The notes under the pieces were generated by a model. The model saw only the letters and a list, made by a program, of their open reading frames with translations, did no database searches and was not told the origin of the DNA. A program made the translations under genes and the position numbers. From JBEVEP01 sp040512755 (GTDB taxonomy: Bacteria; Pseudomonadota; Alphaproteobacteria; Rhizobiales; Rhizobiaceae), in the NCBI GenBank assembly GCA_040512755.1, contig JBEVEP010000318.1, forward strand, positions 1 through 11,228: a stretch of 11,228 nt of DNA, read 5' to 3'. Of the stretch, positions 5,493-11,228 are shown one piece after another (within the stretch, counting starts at the first letter, position 1; every line of letters begins with the position of its first letter).

Positions 5493-6533
5493 CTATTCGA
5501 CGGGCTTGATGGTGTCCGAGGGCAGCTTCATGTTGCCCCAGAAGGTCGGATTGTCGACATTCTCCTTGGAGATCGCGGCGCCTGGAATCTTGATGTTCGG
5601 ACCCCACGCTTCCTTGGTTACGACCCCCTTGAGGCCGATGACATCATACTCACCGGGTTTGATCTCCTGCTTGTTCACCACCTTGTCCATGAACATTGCG
5701 ATCGCTGCGGCCTGTGCATAGAGCGGCTGTTCCACCTCGACATTCAGCCAGCCTTTGCGGATGAGATCGAGGCCGACCGGCGCGCCGTTGGAGCTCATCA
5801 TCATGATATCGCCGGGCTTCTTGCCAGCCGCCTCGAGCGACGCAACGCCCGCGACGGATAGGTGTGCAGCATGGCTGAAGATAAGGTCGATGTCAGGATT
5901 GGCGACAATCTGGTCCGCGACGATCGTGCCGGCATTGCCCGGCTCCCATTGCGGGGTGGGCAGTGAGATGATCGTTACGTCGGGAAAGTCCTTCATCTTC
6001 TCCTCGAACCCTTTCTGTATGTCGAGCGTATACGGGTCACCGGGGTCGCCGAGCACCTGAAGAATCTTGCCTTTGACGGCGCCGTTCTTCGCCTTCAGCA
6101 GCTTCTGGGCTTCGTCACCAGCGATATGGCCGATCTCGATCGTCCCAGCCACGGATGTAAAGTCAGACGGCGTAGAGGTGATCTGGCGGTCAAACTCCAC
6201 GACAGGAATTCCTGCGGCGCGGGCCTTCTCAATTGAGGGCTTGAGTGCGTTGAAATCGACAGCAGCAAGGATGATCGCCGCAGGCTTCAGCGCGATCACG
6301 TCGTTCATCTGAGATTGCTGGGCTTCGGTCTTGTTGTCGGCGTTTAGCGTCTTCGTTTCATAGCCGACCTGCTTGAGGAACAACTCAATCGCGCTCACCG
6401 AGCCCGTCTGGAATTCGTCAAGCAAGGTCGGGACCAAATAGTACACGGTTCCCTTCGACTGGGCAGAGGCAGGCATCGTCATGGCGAGAGCGAGCGCCAT
6501 GAAGCTAAACGTCACGAGCAGTATCCGCTTCAT
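5493..6533 (-). CDS. Periplasmic sugar-binding protein of an ABC transporter (346 aa)
   Basis: Residues 1-24 are a clear signal peptide (MKRILLVTFSFMALALAMTM, cut at ASA-Q). The mature protein has the two-lobe periplasmic-binding-protein fold of the RbsB/XylF (Peripla_BP_4) group: FQTGSVSAIELFLKQVGYE (41-59), NADNKTEAQQSQMNDVIALKP (64-84), then AAIILAAVD, AGIPVVEFDRQI (107-118), HIAGDEAQKLL (136-146), KILQVLGDPGD (156-166), ANPDIDLIFSHAAHLSVAGVASLEAAGK (211-238) and a C-terminal NPTFWGN. Asp93, Asp115 with Arg116, and the GDPGDPYT loop are candidate ligand contacts by analogy to the fold. The start at 6531-6533 is fixed by a strong GGGAGG ribosome-binding site (6542-6547) with 8-nt spacing. 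Its ligand (pentose, hexose or polyol) is not readable. It lies 40 bp after the ATPase gene. Confidence 0.92.
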   Translation of the reverse strand: MKRILLVTFSFMALALAMTMPASAQSKGTVYYLVPTLLDEFQTGSVSAIELFLKQVGYETKTLNADNKTEAQQSQMNDVIALKPAAIILAAVDFNALKPSIEKARAAGIPVVEFDRQITSTPSDFTSVAGTIEIGHIAGDEAQKLLKAKNGAVKGKILQVLGDPGDPYTLDIQKGFEEKMKDFPDVTIISLPTPQWEPGNAGTIVADQIVANPDIDLIFSHAAHLSVAGVASLEAAGKKPGDIMMMSSNGAPVGLDLIRKGWLNVEVEQPLYAQAAAIAMFMDKVVNKQEIKPGEYDVIGLKGVVTKEAWGPNIKIPGAAISKENVDNPTFWGNMKLPSDTIKPVE

Positions 6534-6573
6534 ACTGTTTTCCTCCCTGGGCCGGAACGACGTTTTGACCTCT

Positions 6574-7416
6574 TCAGCTTGCCGGTCCGGCTTCGGCAAG
6601 AGTTGTCCCGGTGATCATGCCGACCACCGCATCGGGGCTGGTCTGGCTGCGCCCGACATCGCCCGCCACGACCCCCTGGCGGATCACGACTATCCGGTCC
6701 GCGACCTGGAAGGCCTGCTGCATGATGTGGGTAATGATGATAACGCCGACGCCTTGGCGCGCAACACGGCGGATCATGTCCAGGCCTCGCCGCGTCTGCT
6801 CGACGCCGAGGGCGGCGAAGGGCTCATCGAGGAGCACGAGCTTGCCGCCCCAGTGCAGGAACCGGTTGAGTTCGATCGCTTGCCGCTGGCCGCCCGAAAG
6901 GTGTTCGACCTTCGTCCGCAGCGACGGGATATGGGTCCCTGCATTGGCCATCGCCGTCCGCACGACAGCCTCCATGGCGCGCTCGTCGAGCATCCGGACG
7001 CCGAGAATGTTTTTCGTGATCTCGCGCCCCATGAAGAAATTGGCGACGACATCAACATTGGTGCAGAGCGAAAGGTCTTGGTAAACCGTCTCAATTCCTG
7101 CGGCCTTGGCTTCGGCCGGAGATCGGGCCAGAAAGTCTTTCCCCTCGAACAGCATGCGCCCGGAGGTGGGCTCCAGCCCGCCAGCTATGATCTTAACAAG
7201 CGTGGATTTGCCGGCGCCGTTGTCCCCAAGCAGAGCAACCACCTCGCCTTTCTCGAGAGAAAAGCTCACTCCCCTAAGGGCTTGGATGGCGCCGAAATTC
7301 TTAGTGATGTTATCCAGTACCAGGAGCGGCGATGCAGACCCTGTGGCCGTCGAGCGTGCGATGTCGTGCCCGACTTCCCGGTTGGTGCCCCCTGCCGCCA
7401 CGTCCCCGTACTGCAT
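6574..7416 (-). CDS. Sugar ABC transporter ATP-binding protein, single-domain (about 280 aa)
   Basis: This is one complete ABC ATPase domain. With the chosen start it shows Walker A GDNGAGKST (64-72), the Q-loop Gln113 in ETVYQDL, signature LSGGQ (173-177), Walker B LVLLDEP (193-199) with catalytic Glu198, and the switch His230 (IIITH). Classic RbsA proteins (about 500 aa) contain two such domains; this one has a single domain, like FrcA of rhizobial fructose transporters. ETVYQ.L and the RSP.EA..AGIE stretch are typical of that group. The start is uncertain: ATG 7414-7416 is the nearest to the domain, while 7456-7458 and 7495-7497 are in frame and none has a good ribosome-binding site. It is the first gene of the operon, an unusual order, since the binding protein normally comes first. 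Confidence 0.88.
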   Translation of the reverse strand: MQYGDVAAGGTNREVGHDIARSTATGSASPLLVLDNITKNFGAIQALRGVSFSLEKGEVVALLGDNGAGKSTLVKIIAGGLEPTSGRMLFEGKDFLARSPAEAKAAGIETVYQDLSLCTNVDVVANFFMGREITKNILGVRMLDERAMEAVVRTAMANAGTHIPSLRTKVEHLSGGQRQAIELNRFLHWGGKLVLLDEPFAALGVEQTRRGLDMIRRVARQGVGVIIITHIMQQAFQVADRIVVIRQGVVAGDVGRSQTSPDAVVGMITGTTLAEAGPAS

Positions 7417-7572
7417 GATGCGGAACGTGGCACCGACAACTCCTTCAGTCAAACGCATTCTGGCGAAAAGTATGGAGCCCCTGACCCACGCCCGCATATG
7501 GCCAGTTTCATCTACTCCTTGACGCGTAGATCGCCTTTCGTTCCAATCGCAGACCGGATAGTGGAGGCTCCT
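7417..7572. promoter_or_regulatory. Divergent intergenic region between the ABC operon and the DUF2934 gene
   Basis: About 150 bp (less if the ATPase starts further upstream) separate the divergent start codons, so promoters for both units must lie here. I see a GGAGG ribosome-binding site at 7563-7567 for the DUF2934 gene, 5 nt before its ATG. I do not see a convincing sigma-70 promoter pair, nor an inverted repeat clear enough to call an operator. No regulator gene for the sugar operon is present in the window. Confidence 0.35.
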
Positions 7573-7854
7573 ATGATTGGTGACAGGGAAGAACGCATAC
7601 GCCAGCGCGCGCATGAAATCTGGGAACGCGAAGGCCGTCCTCACGGTGCGGATGATCGACATTGGCACCAGGCCGCTCGGGAGGTCGATGCCGAGGACTT
7701 GAATGCTTCTGGTCCCTCACACACACCCGAAGTTGCTGGCGCCAAGGCACCTGCGCCAAGGAAAGCAAGGACACAACCCAAAGCCGAAGGCAGCAAAAAG
7801 GTGGTTGGGAGCAAGAAAAGCTCAACGGCGCCCAAGCGAAAACCGAAAAGCTGA
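7573..7854 (+). CDS. DUF2934 domain protein with basic Lys-rich tail (93 aa)
   Basis: The N-terminal 37 residues form the DUF2934 domain: REERIRQRAHEIWEREGRPH, then GADDRHWHQAAREVD (family form: .I...A...WE..G.P.G.....W..AE.E). The rest (about 58-93) is unstructured and strongly basic, with repeated K, P and A (PRKARTQPK, GSKKVVGSKKS, APKRKPKS), resembling histone-H1-like or SWIB-associated tails. GGAGG at 7563-7567 with a 5-nt spacer and ATG 7573-7575 make the start clear. A much longer open frame continues to the left (from 6481) but there it is only antisense to the transporter genes. The function of the domain is unknown; the tail suggests nucleic-acid binding (inference). It is transcribed away from the ABC operon. 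Confidence 0.85.
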   Translation: MIGDREERIRQRAHEIWEREGRPHGADDRHWHQAAREVDAEDLNASGPSHTPEVAGAKAPAPRKARTQPKAEGSKKVVGSKKSSTAPKRKPKS

Positions 7855-8029
7855 TAGACCATTCCCCGGCCGAGCGCGAGAACGGGCAACGAAGCAATTT
7901 TGCCCATCATTTTTAGGTTGTGGGTGGCTAACGAGAGAGGCTTGTGACTGCGACCGGCGCCGTTCTGCCGCCGCGGTCTGATCCTGTACTCCTCCGGGTT
8001 GGCGATGGTGGAACCGCTCCCGGACATCT

Positions 8030-8224
8030 ATGAAACATGCGCCAGGTGAAGCTACGACGACAGAGCTGGTGCCGCTCCTGATGCTTGGCCAATGCAAGTG
8101 CAAATGGCGTGCGCGGTACGATGCCCGCGTCATTGGAAACTATCTGTTCTGTGGACGCGAGACGGATAGCAAAACTTATTGCGACAGGCATCAAGCGCTG
8201 ACCTGCGCGGTTAGACGATACTGA
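8030..8224 (+). CDS. GcrA-like Cys/His mini-protein (64 aa)
   Basis: The frame reads MKHAPGEATTTELVPLLMLG, then QCKCKWRARYD and YLFCGRETDSKTYCDRH. Cys22-x-Cys24-x-Trp26, Cys41-Gly and Tyr50-Cys51-x-x-His54 match the C-terminal part of the alphaproteobacterial GcrA cell-cycle regulator family (family form: C.WP.........FCG......YC..H). The GcrA N-terminal helix-turn-helix that binds sigma-70 and methylated DNA is missing, so this is either a short stand-alone relative or a truncated relic. The ribosome-binding site before ATG 8030-8032 is weak (CGGA). Upstream (7855-8029) I see no further piece of gcrA in any frame. The GcrA resemblance is fairly convincing, expression is uncertain. Confidence 0.5.
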   Translation: MKHAPGEATTTELVPLLMLGQCKCKWRARYDARVIGNYLFCGRETDSKTYCDRHQALTCAVRRY

Positions 8225-8327
8225 CCAATCGCACTTGGTCCGAATTCGGGTCCATTTTTGGTCCACGCTGGAAGGCTTCCGGATAATCTCCGTGGATTTG
8301 AGCGCCTGAAGTGGCGATAGTCACATC

Positions 8328-9218
8328 ATGCAACTCCAGTTCGTCCGCCACCTGACCCTCGATCAGCCCTCCGCGTCCGGCTACCGGCATTTCGCGGCTG
8401 CAAGCGGCCTGGCCGCCGCCGGAAGATGGCTTTACGTCATCGGTGACGACGAACTGCATCTTGCCAGCTTTCCAGCGGAGGGAGATGCGCCCGGACAGTT
8501 GATCCGGTTGTTTCCCGGCTCGCTTCCCAGAGACCCTTCAGCCCGCAAGGCCGTCAAACCTGATTTGGAAGTGCTGGCGTCGCTGCCGCCTGCAACTGCG
8601 TACCCGCATGGCGCACTGTTGGCTCTCGGTTCAGGCTCGACAGCGCGCAGAAGAAGCGGCGCACTGGTTACACTCGATGCTGAAGGGGCTGTGGAGAGCA
8701 TAAGGCAATTGGAGGTTTCCGGGCTCTTCCGTGCCATTGCCCGCCTGGTGGACCAACCGAACATCGAGGGCGCCGTCGTGAGAGACGACCAGTTGTTGCT
8801 GTTTAATCGCGGCAACAGGGCGCGACCAGACAATCTTGTTCTTGCCTGTAGTCTCGCCGACGTCACCGATGGAAAAACCGTCGAGGTCATTGTCAGAGCA
8901 CGGTTGAAACTCGATACGGCAAATGACGTGCCTCTGACCGTCACCGACGCCTGCAGTTTGGGAGACCGCATCCTATTTTCGGCCGTTGCCGAGGACACTT
9001 CAAATGCCTACGAGGATGGAAAACTCATTGGAACAGCGGTCGGGGCGCTTGATGCGAACCTCAATGTTGTTCACCTTGAGAGGGTCGACCATCCAGTCAA
9101 GATAGAAGGCATCCAAGCCTGGACGGACGGAGACAAAATAGCGCTGCTACTGGTTTCGGATGCGGACAACCCGACTAAACCCGCCGGGTTGTTCAAATGT
9201 CTCATGGTGAAACCGTAA
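8328..9218 (+). CDS. Uncharacterised protein, probably DUF6929 family (296 aa)
   Basis: This is an intact gene with codon use like the region. The pattern suggests a beta-propeller-like repeat protein: SGLAAAGRWLYVIGDDELHL (26-45), LFPGSLPRDPSARKAVKPDLE (61-81), PHGALLALGSGS (93-104), NIEGAVVRDDQLLLFNRGN, then similar strand-turn units to the end. From memory these blocks, especially the LFPG.LP.....RKA.KPD.E and PHGALLALGSGS motifs, belong to proteins now labelled DUF6929; a profile search would confirm. There is no signal peptide, so it is probably cytoplasmic. The ATG at 8328 lacks a good ribosome-binding site, but homologous sequence begins right there. No catalytic motif is recognised, and no neighbour suggests a role. 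Confidence 0.8.
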   Translation: MQLQFVRHLTLDQPSASGYRHFAAASGLAAAGRWLYVIGDDELHLASFPAEGDAPGQLIRLFPGSLPRDPSARKAVKPDLEVLASLPPATAYPHGALLALGSGSTARRRSGALVTLDAEGAVESIRQLEVSGLFRAIARLVDQPNIEGAVVRDDQLLLFNRGNRARPDNLVLACSLADVTDGKTVEVIVRARLKLDTANDVPLTVTDACSLGDRILFSAVAEDTSNAYEDGKLIGTAVGALDANLNVVHLERVDHPVKIEGIQAWTDGDKIALLLVSDADNPTKPAGLFKCLMVKP

Positions 9219-9734
9219 GGTATAGTGCTGGACGAGCTAGCCGCTGGGTAAGCACGACGGAACTGCACCACCTCAGCTTTGTTCCCCCTCGCCTGCACTC
9301 ATCTCCAACTGAATGCACTCAGTACCAACTGATGCGCTGCCGGTTGACGAAAGATAGTCTGGCCGGTTTTTCAGCAAAACGCACAGCGAGCGCTGGAAGA
9401 TCATTGACGTCCACGACTGGACGTTTGAGCAGGTGGTACCGCGGTTGCTTCTTCACTCCGACCGGCTGTCGATCGCCAACGCGGCAGCGCCGCATTCCTA
9501 TGCCGCCGTCACCAAGCGATTTCCCGACATTTCAGCGGTCGATATTTCGCAGGCCGCGTCCTACACGCGCGGCCATTGCTTAGGCTCAGTTATCCACCAA
9601 AAACCTGGTTCGATGGACATTTACAAAACGCTCCATTACACGCCCCCATCAAAGAGCCCCAGATCACCAAGGTGGCTCCCGCATCGAGAATGTCGCCCTC
9701 ACCCAGCTCCAACGAATAACTGTTGAGTATTCGC
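9219..9734. other. About 500 bp without a recognisable gene; one possible gene remnant
   Basis: Plus-strand frame 9358-9726 is open and its first half reads like real protein (SERWKIIDVHDWTFEQVVPR, then SIANAAAPHSYAAVTKRFPD), including a TAG just upstream at 9355-9357 and no good start. I could not assign it to a family. The end of the frame (from about 9600) is Pro/Ser/Arg-rich and looks non-coding. It is best seen as the worn part of an unidentified gene. Nothing else, neither RNA gene nor repeat, was found here. Confidence 0.4.
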
Positions 9735-10532
9735 ATGCCAGGAAAAGATGTAAGCATCGTTATACCAACTTACAATGAAGCTAAAAACATCGAACCACTG
9801 TTTTCTCGAATATGCGATTCGTTAGATGGTTACGATTGGGAAGTATTGTTTGTCGACGATAACTCACCCGATGGGGGATCGGAGATTGCCAGAAGCCTTT
9901 CGCTAAGAGACGATCGTGTCCGTTTGATCTTAAGGGTATTTGATCGAGGGCTAGCAAATGCTTGTATCCAAGGTTTGCTTTCAGCGAAAAGTGACGTTCT
10001 CTGCGTTATGGATGGTGATGGGCAGCATGATCCGAAGTATATTCCAGCCTTGATTGGGCCAATCCTCGCTGGCGAGTATGATATAGTAAGTGCGGCCAGG
10101 TCCCTAGATGAACCATCAACAGAAGGCGCGCTTGCGCCCTGGCGTATCAAACTCTCCAAAATCGGAAATAGCTTTGCGAGCGCCGTTCTAGGCCGCAAAA
10201 TTCAAGACCCTCTTACCGGCTTTTTTGCGATCCGAAGGGCTTCATTCATTCCTGTCGCGCCTGACCTGCAAGACCCGGGTTTCAAGATACTGCTCGACAT
10301 ACTTGTGGCGGATAAGGGCCTTCGTCACATTGAGACTCCGTTCAAGTTCCGGACACGCCACCATGGCGAAAGCAAGCTCGATTCTTATGCGATGTGGCAG
10401 TTCGCCATGTTTTTGCTTAGCAAGCTGACGCACGGAATCGTGCCTGCAAGGCTCATTTCGTTTCTTATTGTCGGAGGTAGTGTCCGCTCAACTGACGTTT
10501 GTCGTGGTTCGCCGATACTCTCTGTTGTTTAG
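9735..10532 (+). CDS. Polyprenol-phosphate glycosyltransferase (DPM1/GtrB-like GT2), membrane half disrupted
   Basis: The N-terminal 235 residues are a full GT2 domain of the dolichol/undecaprenyl-phosphate sugar transferase type: VSIVIPTYNEAKNIEPL (6-22), VLFVDDNSPDG (37-47), metal-binding MDGDGQHDP with the DxD at 93-95, QDPLTGFFA (157-165), GFKILLDIL (182-190), HHGESKL (209-215). It would load a sugar onto a lipid carrier at the inner face of the membrane. After ARLISFLIVGGS (238-249), where two-domain homologues continue into a GtrA-type membrane domain, the frame derails and stops after 16 unrelated residues. ATG 9735-9737 is preferred over the TTG at 9723. The gene is visibly richer in A/T than its neighbours, pointing to transfer. 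The catalytic half may still work, but as encoded the two-domain protein is broken. Confidence 0.8.
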   Translation: MPGKDVSIVIPTYNEAKNIEPLFSRICDSLDGYDWEVLFVDDNSPDGGSEIARSLSLRDDRVRLILRVFDRGLANACIQGLLSAKSDVLCVMDGDGQHDPKYIPALIGPILAGEYDIVSAARSLDEPSTEGALAPWRIKLSKIGNSFASAVLGRKIQDPLTGFFAIRRASFIPVAPDLQDPGFKILLDILVADKGLRHIETPFKFRTRHHGESKLDSYAMWQFAMFLLSKLTHGIVPARLISFLIVGGSVRSTDVCRGSPILSVV

Positions 10533-10608
10533 CATTTTCAGTTGGATAACCCTAGCCATCGTCTTTCACCGTCCGTCAATATTCGCTATTATCCCCGATG
10601 TGGGTTAG
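10480..10608 (+). pseudogene. GtrA-like membrane-domain relic, frameshifted and truncated
   Basis: Shifting the glycosyltransferase frame by one base at about 10480 gives 42 codons: VSAQLTFVVVRRYSLLFSIF, then SWITLAIVFHRPSIFAIIPD and VG, ending at TAG 10606-10608. This is a hydrophobic continuation of ISFLIVGGS, as expected for the first helix of a GtrA (flippase-like) domain. The remaining three helices are absent: the sequence changes to an integrase upstream region. A real frameshift and loss by integration or deletion both seem to have occurred; a single sequencing error could explain the shift but not the truncation. Confidence 0.5.
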
Positions 10609-10623
10609 GGATAAAGTTAGGGA
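10604..10623 (+). repeat. Short direct repeat GTTAGGGA upstream of the integrase
   Basis: GTTAGGGA occurs at 10604-10611 and 10616-10623, a 12-bp period, directly before the integrase ATG. Similar closely spaced G-rich repeats often precede P4-type integrase genes and are thought to belong to the attachment or int-regulatory region. The second copy also supplies the ribosome-binding sequence AGGGA. The true att core is not identified, since the other end of the element lies outside the window. Confidence 0.4.
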
Positions 10624-10628
10624 CGAAG

Positions 10629-11228
10629 ATGGCGCGGGCGCAAAACAAGCTGACCGACACCGGATGCAGGGCTGCTTCCAAGCCGGGGATGCTTGGCGAT
10701 GGCGGCGGGCTGTATCTTAACGTTAAGCCATCCGGGGCGAAGTCCTGGGCCTTTATCTGGAAGGTAAGAGGCAAACGGCGGGAAATGGGCTTGGGAGGCT
10801 ATCCGAGCGTCAAACTCGCCAAGGCACGGAAGCTGGCTGCTGTGTGCCGGGAGGCAGTCGCAGAGGGCAGAGACCCCATTGCCGAGCGCAAGAAGGAAGC
10901 GGAGCCCACCTTCGGAGAGTGCGCCGACAAGTTTCTCGCATCGATGGAAGGCCAATGGCGAAACGCTAAGCATCGGGCACAATGGCGTATCACGCTGAGG
11001 CGGTATGCCGCGCCGCTCTCTGACCTAAAGGTTTCCGCGATTGGGACCGACGATTTACTCCGTGTACTTAATCCGATCTGGCAATCGAAGCCGGAAACAG
11101 CATCCCGGCTTCGCGGACGGATTGAACGGGTTCTCGATTTTGCCAAGGTGCGGGGCTGGCGGTCCGGCGAGAATCCGGCGCTCTGGCGCGGGCATTTGAA
11201 GAGCATTCTGCCAGCGCGTCGACCGCTT
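10629..11228 (+). CDS. Tyrosine integrase of the P4 type, N-terminal 200 aa (runs off the window)
   Basis: From ATG 10629-10631 the frame is open to the window end. Residues 1 to about 88 are the arm-type DNA-binding domain (DUF4102): L22GDGGGLYLNV31, K39SWAFIWKVRGKRREMGLGGYP59, then the LAKARKLAA helix and the EGRDPIAERKKE linker. Residues from about 94 (TFGECADKFLASMEGQW...) form the SAM-like core-binding domain, ending near LILPARRPL-type sequence where the catalytic domain (Arg...His-x-x-Arg...Tyr) should begin; that part is not in the window, so activity cannot be judged. The ribosome-binding site AGGGA is 5 nt before the start. It reads rightward, away from the broken glycosyltransferase, as expected for an integrase at the left end of a genomic island or integrative element. 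Confidence 0.92.
   Translation, partial: MARAQNKLTDTGCRAASKPGMLGDGGGLYLNVKPSGAKSWAFIWKVRGKRREMGLGGYPSVKLAKARKLAAVCREAVAEGRDPIAERKKEAEPTFGECADKFLASMEGQWRNAKHRAQWRITLRRYAAPLSDLKVSAIGTDDLLRVLNPIWQSKPETASRLRGRIERVLDFAKVRGWRSGENPALWRGHLKSILPARRPL

Noticed and set aside
7521..7544. GGAAC and CGTC on the minus strand, like an EcfG (general stress) promoter for the ABC operon
   Set aside because: The spacer is 15 nt and the -10 element is CGTC rather than CGTT, both off the usual GGAAC-N16/17-CGTT; chance similarity is likely.
6481..7854. A 457-codon plus-strand open frame covering the ATPase and the start of the binding-protein gene
   Set aside because: Only its last 93 codons (DUF2934) resemble a family and have a ribosome-binding site; the rest is antisense to two clear ABC transporter genes.
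1..11228. CRISPR array, tRNA or rRNA gene, toxin-antitoxin pair or known phage-defence system
   Set aside because: I saw no regularly spaced repeats, no tRNA-like cloverleaf with CCA end next to the integrase, and no defence-type domain in any intact gene. The only possible nuclease-like sequence is the dead DUF2726 relic.

Overview
The window looks like a high-GC alphaproteobacterial chromosome or accessory island of the Hyphomicrobiales (rhizobial, Mesorhizobium-like). This rests on the kinds of genes present (IS5-type transposase, DUF2092, DUF2934, GcrA-type zinc motif, single-domain sugar ABC ATPase) and on codon use. The species is inferred. It reads as an accessory or boundary region: one intact, tightly coupled operon sits among gene relics, a transposase fragment and the edge of an integrating element.

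Left part (1-2727). On the minus strand there are the first 27 codons of an IS5-family transposase, a relic of a ketopantoate reductase (PanE/ApbA), an intact single-domain cupin gene, and a two-gene unit encoding an exported DUF2092 protein plus a 74-aa exported small protein, joined by an ATGA overlap. Between the cupin gene and this pair, the plus strand carries two decayed genes: the tail of an EamA/DMT exporter and a twice-frameshifted DUF2726 protein. An SDR dehydrogenase relic on the minus strand, with its start and Shine-Dalgarno preserved, closes this part.

Centre (3041-7416, all minus). A five-gene operon reads in the order ABC ATPase, periplasmic sugar-binding protein, RbsC-type permease, SDR oxidoreductase, GNAT acetyltransferase. 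The permease and SDR genes overlap by 4 nt (ATGA), the SDR and GNAT genes by 11 nt. A 12-bp stem-loop lies between the binding-protein and permease genes. The simplest reading is uptake of a sugar, polyol or sugar derivative followed by NAD(P)-linked oxidation; the GNAT resembles the acetyltransferase-like domain attached to O-GlcNAcases. The substrate cannot be read from the sequence.

Right part (7573-11228, plus). Divergent from the operon is a small DUF2934 protein with a very basic tail, then a 64-aa protein resembling only the C-terminal Cys/His part of GcrA, then a 296-aa protein of a poorly described family (probably DUF6929). After about 500 bp without a recognisable gene comes a lower-GC polyprenol-phosphate glycosyltransferase (DPM1/GtrB type). 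Its GtrA membrane half is frameshifted and cut off just before a P4-type tyrosine integrase that runs off the window. That junction is probably the left edge of an integrated element.
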